Assembly: GCF_035920365.1 (NCBI RefSeq) | Contig: NZ_CP109150.1 | Coordinates: 5,394,001 to 5,458,000 of the forward strand | Reading direction: 5' to 3' | Length of the DNA stretch: 64,000 nt | From: Micromonospora sp. NBC_01740 | GTDB lineage: Bacteria; Actinomycetota; Actinomycetes; Mycobacteriales; Micromonosporaceae | Shown: positions 34,001-42,675 of the stretch, in pieces | How the letters are laid out: every line of letters starts with the position of its first letter | Numbering within the stretch: position 1 is the stretch's first letter | The notes under the pieces: model-generated | What the model was told of the DNA's origin: nothing | Database searches by the model: none | What the model saw: only the letters and a program-made list of their open reading frames with translations | Position numbers and translations under genes: made by a program

Positions 34001-34468
34001 CGGCGCGCGTTCGGTGACTTCCGGCTGCACGTCGAGTTCTGGCTGCCCAACCTCCCGCCGGACGTCACCGGTCAGGCCCGCGCCAACAGCGGGATCTACC
34101 TCCAGGACCGCTACGAGCTCCAGGTCCTGGACTCCTTCGGCGACACCACCCCGGCCAACGACGAGGGCGGCGCCATCTACGGAAAGATCGCGCCATCGGT
34201 CAACGCGGCCAGCGCGCCGGAGACGTGGCAGACCTACGACGTCACCTTCCGGGCGGCCCGCTTCGACAGCGCCGGGGTGAAGACGGAGAACGCCCGGGTC
34301 ACGGTCGTGTGGAACGGCGTCACCGTCCACGACAACGCGGTGATCAACGGGCCCACGGGCAACGGCGCCCCGGAGGGACCCTCGGTGGGGCCGATCCGGC
34401 TGCAGGACCACGGCGACCCGGGCCTCAACGTCCACTACCGCAACATCTGGGTCGAGCCGACGAGCTGA
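31013..34468 (+). CDS. Secreted multidomain protein: PA14, sugar-dehydrogenase-like propeller, two discoidin domains, DUF1080
   Basis: 1151 residues from the ATG at 31013 (GGAGGAG upstream), followed by a signal peptide ending near PSAGAA (about residue 35). Domains in order: PA14 carbohydrate-binding (about 45-180; SYTFRLISDDGSRLLIDD); a six-bladed propeller resembling PQQ-type glucose/sorbosone dehydrogenases (about 215-590; FDWFPDGRLAVATWGG, LRTPHGIGWGPEGDIFVTDN); two F5/8-type (discoidin/CBM32) modules at about 670-810 and 814-950, almost identical to each other; and DUF1080/3-keto-disaccharide hydrolase-type beta-sandwich (about 956-1151; ANSGIYLQDRYELQVLDSFG). It is probably an extracellular glycan-active or glycan-binding enzyme. 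Which domain is catalytic is unclear. Confidence 0.85.
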   Translation: MLGSSRRARVPLASAFTVVVALAGLWLSPPSAGAAPPPQEPGVTLRVFDLQVPLNNLCTLKAGQTPNVDKLMPTVDWTSAADFGIEDHFLVHVLGNVNITQAGSYTFRLISDDGSRLLIDDTLIVDHDGAHGPEPKDGAVDLTTGYHSLRIEHFERTGGQQLTLQWRTPGSSTFVTVPNSALSTDAGVVRVTAPGRKECEASGDSPGDGLPLTSVHPNYTLTDLRPSGFQPQVTGFDWFPDGRLAVATWGGSLTTVGEVWILGNVTGSTSPGQVTRQRVATGLQEPMGLKIVDGKIYVSEKAKLTELNDTNGDGVTDQYRTVATWPFGSNFHEFGFGLLYRDGYFYLNLSVSINYGGATTDPQPAPNRGTTIRVNRSTGAIDYVAGGLRTPHGIGWGPEGDIFVTDNQGGWLPSSKLVHVKQGRFFNHYMNPAGPFDNNPVTPPVLWLPQNEIGNSPSTPVMLNQGPFAGQMLIGDVTYGGLQRAYLEKVNGEYQGALFRMTQGLEAGVSEVSVGPDGAIYTGGLHGGGNWGQEGKLSYGLQKISPNGGNNFDMRAMRALPNGFEIEYTQPLSATTAAALASKYRVKQWRYVATAAYGGPKIDEETLSVSSATLSADGKTVTLAINGLKAGRVVHVRSPRPFSASNGQSLWSTEVWYTLNAIPGQQPPVNLALGRAATADSSCSPTEGPARAVNGTTTSGNLDKWCSTGATKWMQVDLGANQSLNRFVVRHAGAGGENTAWNTRDFTIQTSTNGTSWTTTTNITANTANTTTHDISPTQARYVRLNVTKATNTSDNAARIYEFEAYGGQTATGNLALGRAATADSSCSATEGPARAVNGSVSGGNSDKWCSTGTTKWLQVDLGTTRSVNRFVVRHAGAGGENTAWNTRDFTIQTSTNGTSWTTTTNITANTANTTTHDISPTQARYVRLNVTKATSTSDNAARIYEFEVHGPAGDTGRVTLLDGSHLDNFESTNGTPATWPLAKGGVEVLGGDIRSRRAFGDFRLHVEFWLPNLPPDVTGQARANSGIYLQDRYELQVLDSFGDTTPANDEGGAIYGKIAPSVNAASAPETWQTYDVTFRAARFDSAGVKTENARVTVVWNGVTVHDNAVINGPTGNGAPEGPSVGPIRLQDHGDPGLNVHYRNIWVEPTS
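33020..33860 (+). repeat. 432-bp near-identical direct repeat encoding the two discoidin domains
   Basis: The segment starting at 33020 recurs at 33452 (offset exactly 432 bases, 144 codons). Over the second half, roughly 33190-33425 versus 33622-33857, the two copies are almost identical at the DNA level, including silent positions. This points to a recent duplication or ongoing gene conversion. Confidence 0.85.
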
Positions 34469-34478
34469 CCGTACGCCC

Positions 34479-34511
34479 GGGGCGGGGCGACCGCGCGGGT
34501 CGCCCTGCCCC
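34479..34511. terminator. Hairpin terminator after the PA14/DUF1080 gene
   Basis: GGGGCGGGGCGACC (34479-34492) pairs with GGTCGCCCTGCCCC (34498-34511) with one G-U type mismatch around a 5-base loop, 11 bases past the stop. It separates the gene from the downstream GH2 gene. Confidence 0.6.
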
Positions 34512-34597
34512 CGGCCCGCATCCCGCGCAGGCCTGAAGAATCCCCGTCCGTCGCACGGGCCCCGCGCCCGCGCCGACCCGTCCACATCGGAGACGGC

Positions 34598-36947
34598 ATG
34601 ACACGTCGCGCCCGCATCCGCACCCTGCCGCTGGCGGCCGCCCTCACCCTGCTGGCCGCCCTGCTCACGCCGGTGTCCCCGGCCCGGGCGGCGCCCGCGA
34701 AGACGCCCCCGCTGACCACGCCGTGGACCAGCCAGGCCCTCACGGGCACGCCCCTGCCGGAGTACCCCCGGCCGCAGATGACCCGGCCCGACTGGCTGAA
34801 CCTCAACGGCGAGTGGCAACTGCGCCAGTCCGCCACCGACGACGCCCCGCAGTTCGGCACGGACCTCCCCGAGCGGGTGAACGTGCCGTTCCCGGTGGAG
34901 AGCGCCCTGTCCGGCGTGCGGCGCGCCGCGAACGACAACCGCCACTACCTGTTCTACCGACGCACCTTCACCGTGCCGGCCGACTGGTCCGGCCGCCGGA
35001 CCCTGCTGCACTTCGGGGCGGTCGACTGGCAGAGCACCGTGTGGGTCAACGGCGCGCAGGTCGGCGGGCACACCGGGGGCTACGACGCCTTCACGTTCGA
35101 CGTCACGCCGCATCTCAACGGCGGCACGAACGAGATCGTGGTGAAGGTGTGGGATCCGACGGACAGCCGGCAGAACGGCAGCCTCCCCCCGATCGGCAAG
35201 CAGACCAGGACCCCGGGTGGGATCTTCTACACCCCCAGCTCCGGCATCTGGCAGACCGTCTGGTTGGAGCCGGTGCCGACCGCGTCGATCAGCGGCGTCG
35301 ACGTGTATCCGAACCTGTCCACCAACACGCTACGGGTGCGGGTGTCCACCCGGGGCAACGTCACCGGACACAGCGTGCTGGCCGAGGCGTTGAACGGGAG
35401 CACGCTGGTCGGCTCGGCCACCGGTGGCTTCACCGACTTCAGCGTGCCGGTGCCGAACGCCCGCCGGTGGTCCCCGGACGATCCGTTCCTCTACGGCCTA
35501 CGGGTGACGCTGCGCAACGCGGGCGGCGCCCAGGCGGACCGGACGACGCACTACTTCGGCATGCGGGAGATCACCACCGGGATGGTCGGCGGGGTGCTGC
35601 GCCCGAAGCTCAACGGCCAGTTCGTGTTCCAGGCCGGCACCCTCGACCAGGGGTACTGGCCGGACGGGCTCCACACCGCCCCCACCGACGCGGCACTCGC
35701 CTTCGACCTGCAAAAACACAAGGACCTCGGGTTCAACATGGTCCGCAAGCACATCAAGGTCGAACCGCAGCGGTGGTTCTACCACGCCGACCGCCTCGGC
35801 CTGCTGGTGTGGCAGGACGTCCCGTCCCTCACCGCGCAGGACGTCAACGCCGACAACGCCCAGCAGGCACAGTTCGAGGCCGAGGCGAGGGAGATCGTCG
35901 ACGAACACCGCAGCTCCCCCTCGGTGGTCGCCTACACGGTCTACAACGAGGGGTGGGGCGAACGCGCGCTCGCCGACACCCGGCGGGTCGGCCAGAACGT
36001 GAAGAACCAGGACCCGACCCGGCTGGTGAACGTGCACAGCGGCCACAACTGCTGCCAGTCCCTCGGCGACCCGGGTAACGGGGACATCGACGACTGGCAC
36101 ATGTACCTCGGGCCCGCCTCGCCGAGCCCGTCGGCCACCCGGGTCGCGGTGCTCGGCGAGTTCGGCGGCCTGGGCCTGCGTACGCCGGGGCACGAGTACA
36201 GCCCCAACGGCAGTTTCTTCGCCTACGAGTGGCAGCCGAACTCCACCGCCCTCACCGACCGGTACGTCGGGCTGGTGCAGGGCACCCGGAACCTGATGCT
36301 CGGCAAGGGCCTCAGCGCCTCGGTCTACACCGAGATCACCGACGTCGAAGGCGAGCTGAACGGCTTCCTCACCTACGACCGCCGGATCGTCAAGATGGTC
36401 GAGTCCCGGGTCCGGGCGGCCAACCAGGCGCTCATCGACGCGTCCAGGTCGCTCGGCGACAACCAGCCGGTCGCCCTGCCGCTGAACACGCGACGGTCGT
36501 TGCAGGTGACCACGCCCGGACACACGCAGAGGTACCTGCGGCACCAGGACAGCCTCGCCTACACCGAGATCGTCGACCCGGGCAGCACGGCGCTGCTCAA
36601 GAACGACGCCACCTACACGATCCGGGCGGGGCTGGCCGACGCCAACTGCTACTCCTTCGAGTCGGTCAACTTCCCGGGGCAGTACCTCCGGCACGCCGCG
36701 TCCCGGGTCCGCAACTCGCCGAACGACGGCTCGGCGCTGATGCGCGCCGACGCCACCTGGTGCGCCCGCACCGGGCTGACCGGCGGCGGGGTCTCCCTGG
36801 AGTCGTACAACTTCCGGGGCTCGTTCCTGCGCCACTTCAACTCGGAGGTGTGGCTCAGCAACGGCGCCGGCGGCGCCGGCGTACGACACGCCCACCCTCT
36901 GGAGCGCGGACAGCACCTGGAACGTCGCCGCGCCCTGGGCACCGTGA
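34598..36947 (+). CDS. Secreted GH2 glycoside hydrolase with C-terminal AbfB domain (frameshifted near the end)
   Basis: Starts at ATG 34598 with a signal peptide ending PARAAPA (about residue 32). The GH2 sugar-binding domain (LNLNGEWQLR...FYRRTFTVP), immunoglobulin-like domain and TIM barrel follow. Acid/base is E451 in YNEGWGE and nucleophile is E521 in GEFGG, as in beta-galactosidase/glucuronidase-type GH2. From about residue 630 an AbfB (CBM42) beta-trefoil begins (RYLRHQDSLAYTEIV, ESVNFPGQYLRHAASRV). At about 36878-36890, in a GGCGCC-rich stretch, the frame breaks: the expected ending AYDTPTLWSADSTWNVAAPW lies in another frame and stops at 36947, whereas the uninterrupted frame runs into unrelated basic residues to 37126. 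Natural mutation or sequencing error. Target: a plant or microbial polysaccharide side chain. Confidence 0.8.
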
Positions 36948-36986
36948 GGACCGGACCGCGAGCTGGCGCACCGCCGCCCAGGTCGG

Positions 36987-39827
36987 TCAGCCGCTCAGTC
37001 CCGCCACCGCGGCCCCGACCGCCGTGTCGAGCAGCCGCTCGTCCAAGGGTTCCGCGATGGCGCTGGCGTAGACGGTCACCAGGTTGTGCCCCGCCCGGAC
37101 GATCACGAAGGCCGACCGCCCGGTGATCCGGGCCCGCCCGCTGCCCGCGCTGAGCCGGTAGTCCACCCGCCAGGACTGCTCGCCCAGCGCGGGTGGCGGC
37201 TGCGCGTCGACCGCGAACCGCACCGCCGAGCCGCCCGCACCCCCAAGGGTGAAGCGGGGGCAGGCCCGGCGCGCCGACTCCGCCTCGGCGAGCACCGCGG
37301 CGGGCACCGGATCGGCATGCGACCTGACCTCGATCACCAGCTCGGTCGACGCGGTGGCGGTGGGCCCGCGCACCGTGGCGTAGCGGGCCCGCTCCCGGAC
37401 CCGTTCGACCTCGCCGAGCCGGTCCAGGTAGGAGTCCTCGGCCAGGGGCCGGCAGGCCGGCGGGTCGATCCGGGAGCCGCCGCCCGCAGCCCGGTCGGGC
37501 CGGACCTGCCAGCCCCGCGGCAGCACCGCCCGGACCGCGCCCGCCGCCCGGCGGGCCTCCGCGCGGGTGAGCGGCCGACCGGGGTCGCGCCCCGCGACGG
37601 ACCGCGTGGGCCCCGGGGTGGCGTCGGGCACCGGCGGGACGCCCGCAGGGGGCGACGTCGCCGTGGCGCGGGACGGCTCCGCCACCGGAAGCGGGGCGTA
37701 CGCCCCGGGGATCCCCGGACCGAGTACCGCCACCGCGAGCAGGGCCGCCAGCGCCGCGACCGCCGCGACGGGCGCCCTGGCACGGGCCGGCCAGGACGGG
37801 GTCGGTCCGACCACCGCCGGCCGGGACAGCAGGAACGGCAGGGTGAACGCGACGAGGTAGCCCAGCCACACCAGCGGAGCCAGCAGGTGCGCCTCGACGG
37901 TGTCCCACCCGTCCGCCCGTCCGGTCGCCAGGGCGTGCAGGTACTGCAACAGCGCCGCCGCCGTGCCGGCCACCCAACCCGCGGTCAGCGCCCGGCCGAC
38001 ACCGGCACGACGGCCCACCGCGAGCACCACCAGGACCGCCCAGCCGGTGAGCGCGCAGAGCAGCCAGCGCTGTTGTGCCTGCCGGCCCGCCTCGGCCAGG
38101 GTGCCCGGCGGGAACAGCTCGGTCCGCCACACGGCGGCTCCCGCACCGATCAGCACGGCGGTCAGGACCGCCGCCACGACCCCCCGGTCCCACCGGCGCG
38201 GCGGGCGTGGGTGCCCCTCCCCGGCCCCGCGCAGCAGCAGGCCGACCAGCACCGGGACCAGCAGCGCGAGCAGCGGCCAACCACTACGGGGCAGCGCGAA
38301 GACCAGCCAGGCGCGGGCCACGTGGCCGTCGGTCGTCACGGACGCCACCGCCGGCAACGGCCAGAGGACCGCGACACCGGCGGCCGCCGCGACCAGGTAC
38401 GTGGCCGAACGCCAACCGACCGACCCGGGCCGGCGGGCGACGACCAGTCGCGCCAACAGCACGCAGAGCCCGGCCACCGACGCGGCCAGGAGCCCCGCCA
38501 GCGCGGCGACGATCATCGCGACCGGCACCTCCGCCCGGACCGGCACGCCCGAACTGCCCGGAACCGGCAGCACGGTGGCGACGAACGCCGTCGCCGCGAA
38601 CCCGACGGCCACGCCGACGACGGACCGCCACCAGCCGCCCGCCCCAGCGGCCGCCCGGCGGACCAGCACGGGCAGCAGCCCGAGGTTCAGCAGGACGGCG
38701 CCGACACAGACCGCGACGGGCGGGCCGACGGTCGCGTGCGCGGTCAGGAAGAGGTCACGTACGAGGGCGTCGGCGGAGCCCATCGCCAGCATCGCGACCG
38801 CGCCGACCGCCAGCCCATGGGTCAGGCCCCCCGGCGGGTCCGCCGGCCGGGCCAGCGCCGCCGCCCGGGCCGCCGGATCCGGATGCCGGGCGAGCAGCCG
38901 GCGCCGCCGCGTGGGGCCCACGGCCCCGGCGCGGAGCAACGCGGCCAGGTGCCCGGCGTGGCCGGCGCCGGCGGCGTACCGGTCGGCTTCCCGCTCACGC
39001 CGCCGCAACAGCCCGGCCGCCAGCAGCGCGGTCGACACCGCGACGACCGTCGCCCGGCCGAGCGCCGTCAGGTAGGTCGCGTTCAGCCCGAAGAGGGCCA
39101 CCTCGAGCAGGCCGGCGGCGAGCACCGCGGGCACCGGCAGCCAGATCAGGCCACGGACGGCCGACGCCCAGGCCACGTCCCGGGCGAGGACGTGCGCGAG
39201 TTCGTGCGCCACCACGGGGTCGAACCGCGCCGGGTCGGCGTGGGCCACCGCGACGGCCGCCGGGAGCACCACCGTCGGCCGGCCGACCACACCACCGGTG
39301 GTGTACGCCTGCCGTACGGGCGGGGCGGCCACGACCAGCCTGGGCCGGTGACGCGCGGCCAGCCCGCTGCGGTCGCAGAGGTCGACGAAGCGCTCCTGCG
39401 CGCCCGGCACGGTGAGCCGGCGGCGGAGCCGACGCCGGTCGGCCAGCGGCAGCACCACAACGAGCGCCGCCGCCGCGCCCAGCGCCATCCCCGCCCCGGC
39501 GAGCATGACCAGTCCACGTCGGCCGAACTGCCCGGCCAGGCAGCGGTCGCGGGCCGCCGACTGTGCCGCGGCCTCCATCGGATGGGCCCGGGTGCAGATG
39601 TCGACGGTGGCCGCCCAGGGTCGGGAGAGCGAGCGGTCGGCGAGGAAGTAGAGGCCGCCGGCGCTGATCCCGACGCTGATCAGGGACGCCAGCACGAGTG
39701 CGTAGAGCCAGCCGAGCCGGTCCGGCGGGAGGGGCGGGCCGGCTCCGGGGCCACGGTCGCCGCCGGTCGTGCCGTCCGGAGCCGTACCACCGTCATGGTC
39801 GGCCCCGCCGGCACCGGGCCCCGTCAT
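36987..39827 (-). CDS. Large membrane M48-type zinc metallopeptidase
   Basis: 946 residues from the ATG at 39827, overlapping the upstream gene's stop by 4 bases. The zinc motif is HELAH (208-212, in VAHELAHVLARD), with a downstream Glu in RRREREADRYAAG, as in M48 (HtpX/Ste24-like) peptidases. There is one transmembrane helix at about 40-62, another at about 104-128, helices around the active site, then roughly ten more up to about residue 720. A Pro-rich linker (about 740-790) and a C-terminal extracytoplasmic domain (about 790-946; YLDRLGEVERVRERARYATV) follow. M48 proteins usually have 280-450 residues, so more than half of this one is extra. It may be a membrane quality-control or signalling protease. 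Confidence 0.75.
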   Translation of the reverse strand: MTGPGAGGADHDGGTAPDGTTGGDRGPGAGPPLPPDRLGWLYALVLASLISVGISAGGLYFLADRSLSRPWAATVDICTRAHPMEAAAQSAARDRCLAGQFGRRGLVMLAGAGMALGAAAALVVVLPLADRRRLRRRLTVPGAQERFVDLCDRSGLAARHRPRLVVAAPPVRQAYTTGGVVGRPTVVLPAAVAVAHADPARFDPVVAHELAHVLARDVAWASAVRGLIWLPVPAVLAAGLLEVALFGLNATYLTALGRATVVAVSTALLAAGLLRRREREADRYAAGAGHAGHLAALLRAGAVGPTRRRRLLARHPDPAARAAALARPADPPGGLTHGLAVGAVAMLAMGSADALVRDLFLTAHATVGPPVAVCVGAVLLNLGLLPVLVRRAAAGAGGWWRSVVGVAVGFAATAFVATVLPVPGSSGVPVRAEVPVAMIVAALAGLLAASVAGLCVLLARLVVARRPGSVGWRSATYLVAAAAGVAVLWPLPAVASVTTDGHVARAWLVFALPRSGWPLLALLVPVLVGLLLRGAGEGHPRPPRRWDRGVVAAVLTAVLIGAGAAVWRTELFPPGTLAEAGRQAQQRWLLCALTGWAVLVVLAVGRRAGVGRALTAGWVAGTAAALLQYLHALATGRADGWDTVEAHLLAPLVWLGYLVAFTLPFLLSRPAVVGPTPSWPARARAPVAAVAALAALLAVAVLGPGIPGAYAPLPVAEPSRATATSPPAGVPPVPDATPGPTRSVAGRDPGRPLTRAEARRAAGAVRAVLPRGWQVRPDRAAGGGSRIDPPACRPLAEDSYLDRLGEVERVRERARYATVRGPTATASTELVIEVRSHADPVPAAVLAEAESARRACPRFTLGGAGGSAVRFAVDAQPPPALGEQSWRVDYRLSAGSGRARITGRSAFVIVRAGHNLVTVYASAIAEPLDERLLDTAVGAAVAGLSG

Positions 39828-40282
39828 GCGTCCGGCGGATCGACCATCGCGCCGACCGCGGCGTCGGCGAGCAGTTCCGCCCGGCCGGCGTCCAGGCCCA
39901 GCGCCACCGCGTGCCGGTGGCACGCCTCACGCAGTCGACGCGCCTGTTCGGGGTCCAGCCCCGGTGGGGCGTCGGGCGGGGCGGGCAGCTCGCGGCGGCG
40001 ACGCAGCAGGCCGGCCCGGACGGTGGCGGCACCTATCACCAGCACCTCGCCCACGGCGGCGGCCACCACCTGGAGCGCGAGTTCGGTGACCAGGGTGACG
40101 TCGATGCCGAAGCCGACCCCGCCCTGCGGGACGGACCAGCTCACGCGGCCCTTCGACAGCTGCCGTCGCCAGTCGGCGGCCACCTCGTCGAAGACCGGTA
40201 GTTCCTCGGGGGCGATGCGGCGGACCGCCGCGTGGGCAGCGCCCACGACCAGATCGGCGGCGGCGTTCTGGGGCTCGGTCAC
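39824..40282 (-). CDS. Hypothetical protein coupled to the M48 peptidase
   Basis: 152 residues from the GTG at 40282 (TEPQNAAADLVVGAAHAAVR). The middle (SVPQGGVGFGIDVTLVTELA and LQVVAAAVGEVLVIGAAT) is hydrophobic and may form a membrane-associated helix. The C-terminal half is helical and charged (LDPEQARRLREACHRHAVAL). The stop overlaps the M48 start in ATGA, so the two are made together and perhaps interact. No known domain recognised. It diverges from recD2. Confidence 0.65.
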   Translation of the reverse strand: MTEPQNAAADLVVGAAHAAVRRIAPEELPVFDEVAADWRRQLSKGRVSWSVPQGGVGFGIDVTLVTELALQVVAAAVGEVLVIGAATVRAGLLRRRRELPAPPDAPPGLDPEQARRLREACHRHAVALGLDAGRAELLADAAVGAMVDPPDA

Positions 40283-40417
40283 GATGCCATCGTGCCGCCA
40301 CGGCGCCAGCCCGCAGACCCGACAGTAAGGTTTCCGGCACCAGGATCCGTTGACCCGACACGGTGTGCGGGGCCGGGCCGAGGGCGCCGTCGCGTCGGCG
40401 GGAGGCAGGATGGGCGG

Positions 40418-42622
40418 GTGACTGCCCCCACCCGCCCGCCGTCGGCCGTCCTGGACGCGGTGCTCGAACGGTTGACCTACGTCAACGAGGAGACCGGCTA
40501 CACCGTCGCACGGGTGGCCACCGACCACGGCAGCGACCTGCTCACGGTGGTCGGCGCGCTGCTGGGAGCCCAGCCGGGGGAAAGCCTGCGCCTGTCCGGT
40601 CGGTGGTCGTCGCACCCGCAGTACGGCCGGCAGTTCGAGGTGCACTCGTACACCACCGTCCTGCCGGCCACGATCCAGGGCATCCGCCGTTACCTCGGTT
40701 CCGGGCTGGTCAAGGGCATCGGGCCGGTGTTCGCCGAGCGGATCGTCGCCCACTTCGGCCTCGACACCCTCCGCGTGATCGAGGAGGAGCCCGCCCGGCT
40801 GGTCGAGGTGCCCGGCCTGGGGCCGAAGCGCACCGCGAAGATCACCGCGGCGTGGGAGGAGCAGAAGGCCATCAAGGAGGTGATGGTCTTCCTCCAGGGC
40901 GTCGGCGTGTCCACCTCGCTGGCCGTGCGGATCTTCAAGCAGTACGGCGACGCCTCCATCACGGTGGTCAGGAACGAACCGTACCGGCTGGCGGCCGACG
41001 TGTGGGGCATCGGCTTCAAGACCGCTGACACCATCGCCCAGGCCGTCGGGATCCCGCACGACAGCCCCCAACGGGTCAAGGCCGGCCTCCAGTACACGCT
41101 CTCCGAGGCCACCGACAACGGGCACTGCTACCTGCCCGACGGTCAGTTGGTCGCCGACGCCACCAAGATCCTCAACGTGCCCGCCGACCTCGTCACCACC
41201 TGCCTGGACGGGCTCGTCGACGAGGAGGGGGTGGTCCGCGAGACGCTGCCCGGGCCGGACGGCGAGCCGACGGCGGCGGTGTACCTGGTGCCGTTCCACC
41301 GTGCCGAGCAGGCCCTAGCCGGATCCCTGCTGCGGCTGCTGCGCGACCGCGTCGACCGGCTGCCCCACTTCGCCGACGTCGACTGGGGCAGGGCGCTGGC
41401 CTGGTTGAAGGCCCGCACCGGCACCGACCTCGCCCCCGAGCAGGAACAGGCCGTCCGCCTCGCCCTCACCTCCAGGGTCGCCGTGCTGACCGGTGGCCCC
41501 GGCTGCGGCAAGAGCTTCACCGTACGCTCGATCGTCGAACTCGCCGCCGCGAAGCGGGCCAAGGTCACCCTCGTCGCGCCGACGGGCCGCGCCGCGAAGC
41601 GGCTGTCGGAGCTGACCGGGCACCCGGCGGCCACCGTGCACCGGCTGTTGCAGCTGCGCCCCGGCGGGGAGGCCAGTCACGACCGGGACAATCCCCTCGA
41701 CGTCGACCTCCTCGTCGTCGACGAGGCCTCCATGCTCGACCTGATCCTGGCCAACAAGCTCGTCAAGGCCGTCCCGCCCGGCGCGCACCTGCTGCTCGTC
41801 GGCGACGTCGACCAGCTCCCCTCCGTCGGCGCCGGCGAGGTCCTGCGGGACCTGCTCGCCGCCCCGGCCGTCCCCCGGGTCCGGCTGACGCAGGTCTTCC
41901 GCCAGGCCGCGGAGTCCGGGGTCGTCACCAACGCCCACCGCATCAACGCCGGCAAGCCGCCGCTGCTCCAGGGCCTCAGCGACTTCTTCCTGTTCGCCAG
42001 CGACGACACCGACGCCACCGCCGCCCTGACCGTCGACGTCGCCTGCGCCCGGGTCCCCGCCCGCTTCGGCCTCGACCCGCGCCGCGACGTCCAGGTCCTC
42101 ACCCCCATGCACCGCGGCCCGGCCGGCGCGGCGGCCCTGAACACGCTGCTCCAGCAGCGGCTCACCCCGGCACGCGAGGGGCAACCTGAGCGCCGCCTGG
42201 GCGGACGGGTGTTCCGCGTCGGCGACAAGGTCACCCAGATCCGCAACAACTACGACAAGGGCCAGGCCGGCGTCTTCAACGGCACCGTCGGCATCGTCAC
42301 CGCTCTCAGCACCGACGAGCAGACCCTGACGGTACGCACCGACGAGGACGAGAGCATCGACTACGACTTCGACGAACTCGACGAGCTGGCCCACGCGTAC
42401 GCCATGACGATCCACCGCTCGCAGGGCTCCGAATATCCCGCCGTGGTCATCCCGCTGACCACCAGCGCCTGGATGATGCTGCAACGCAACCTGCTCTACA
42501 CCGCCGTCACCCGCGCCAAGAAGCTCGTCGTCCTGGTCGGTTCCCGCCGTGCCCTCGCCGCCGCCGTCCGTACCGTCGGGGCCGGGCGTCGCCACACCGC
42601 CCTCGACCACCGCCTCGCCTGA
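40418..42622 (+). CDS. recD2: RecD2-type ATP-dependent DNA helicase
   Basis: 734 residues from the GTG at 40418 (GGAGG about 13 bases upstream). The RecD2 N-terminal region contains helix-hairpin-helix segments (YLGSGLVKGIGPVFAERIV, VPGLGPKRTAKITAAW). The helicase core follows: Walker A GGPGCGKS, APTGRAAKRLSE (motif Ia), DLLVVDEASMLD (motif II), VGDVDQLPSVGAG (motif III), and the C-terminal MTIHRSQGSEYPAVV and LYTAVTRAKK motifs. RecD2 is a 5'-3' SF1B helicase acting outside RecBCD in actinobacteria, in repair and replication-fork maintenance. It stands alone between divergent and convergent neighbours. Confidence 0.95.
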   Translation: MTAPTRPPSAVLDAVLERLTYVNEETGYTVARVATDHGSDLLTVVGALLGAQPGESLRLSGRWSSHPQYGRQFEVHSYTTVLPATIQGIRRYLGSGLVKGIGPVFAERIVAHFGLDTLRVIEEEPARLVEVPGLGPKRTAKITAAWEEQKAIKEVMVFLQGVGVSTSLAVRIFKQYGDASITVVRNEPYRLAADVWGIGFKTADTIAQAVGIPHDSPQRVKAGLQYTLSEATDNGHCYLPDGQLVADATKILNVPADLVTTCLDGLVDEEGVVRETLPGPDGEPTAAVYLVPFHRAEQALAGSLLRLLRDRVDRLPHFADVDWGRALAWLKARTGTDLAPEQEQAVRLALTSRVAVLTGGPGCGKSFTVRSIVELAAAKRAKVTLVAPTGRAAKRLSELTGHPAATVHRLLQLRPGGEASHDRDNPLDVDLLVVDEASMLDLILANKLVKAVPPGAHLLLVGDVDQLPSVGAGEVLRDLLAAPAVPRVRLTQVFRQAAESGVVTNAHRINAGKPPLLQGLSDFFLFASDDTDATAALTVDVACARVPARFGLDPRRDVQVLTPMHRGPAGAAALNTLLQQRLTPAREGQPERRLGGRVFRVGDKVTQIRNNYDKGQAGVFNGTVGIVTALSTDEQTLTVRTDEDESIDYDFDELDELAHAYAMTIHRSQGSEYPAVVIPLTTSAWMMLQRNLLYTAVTRAKKLVVLVGSRRALAAAVRTVGAGRRHTALDHRLA

Positions 42623-42675
42623 GCGCCTCGCTGCTGCCGCACGCCGGCCCGGGCCGCCGGTCCCCGCCGGGGGCC

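Noticed and set aside
32894..35113. 739-codon minus-strand frame opposite the discoidin/DUF1080 region
   Set aside because: Its internal repeats merely mirror the duplicated discoidin DNA on the other strand.
37086..40328. 1080-codon plus-strand frame opposite the M48 gene
   Set aside because: Arg/Gly/Gln/His-rich low-complexity translation; the minus strand encodes a coherent membrane peptidase with HELAH.
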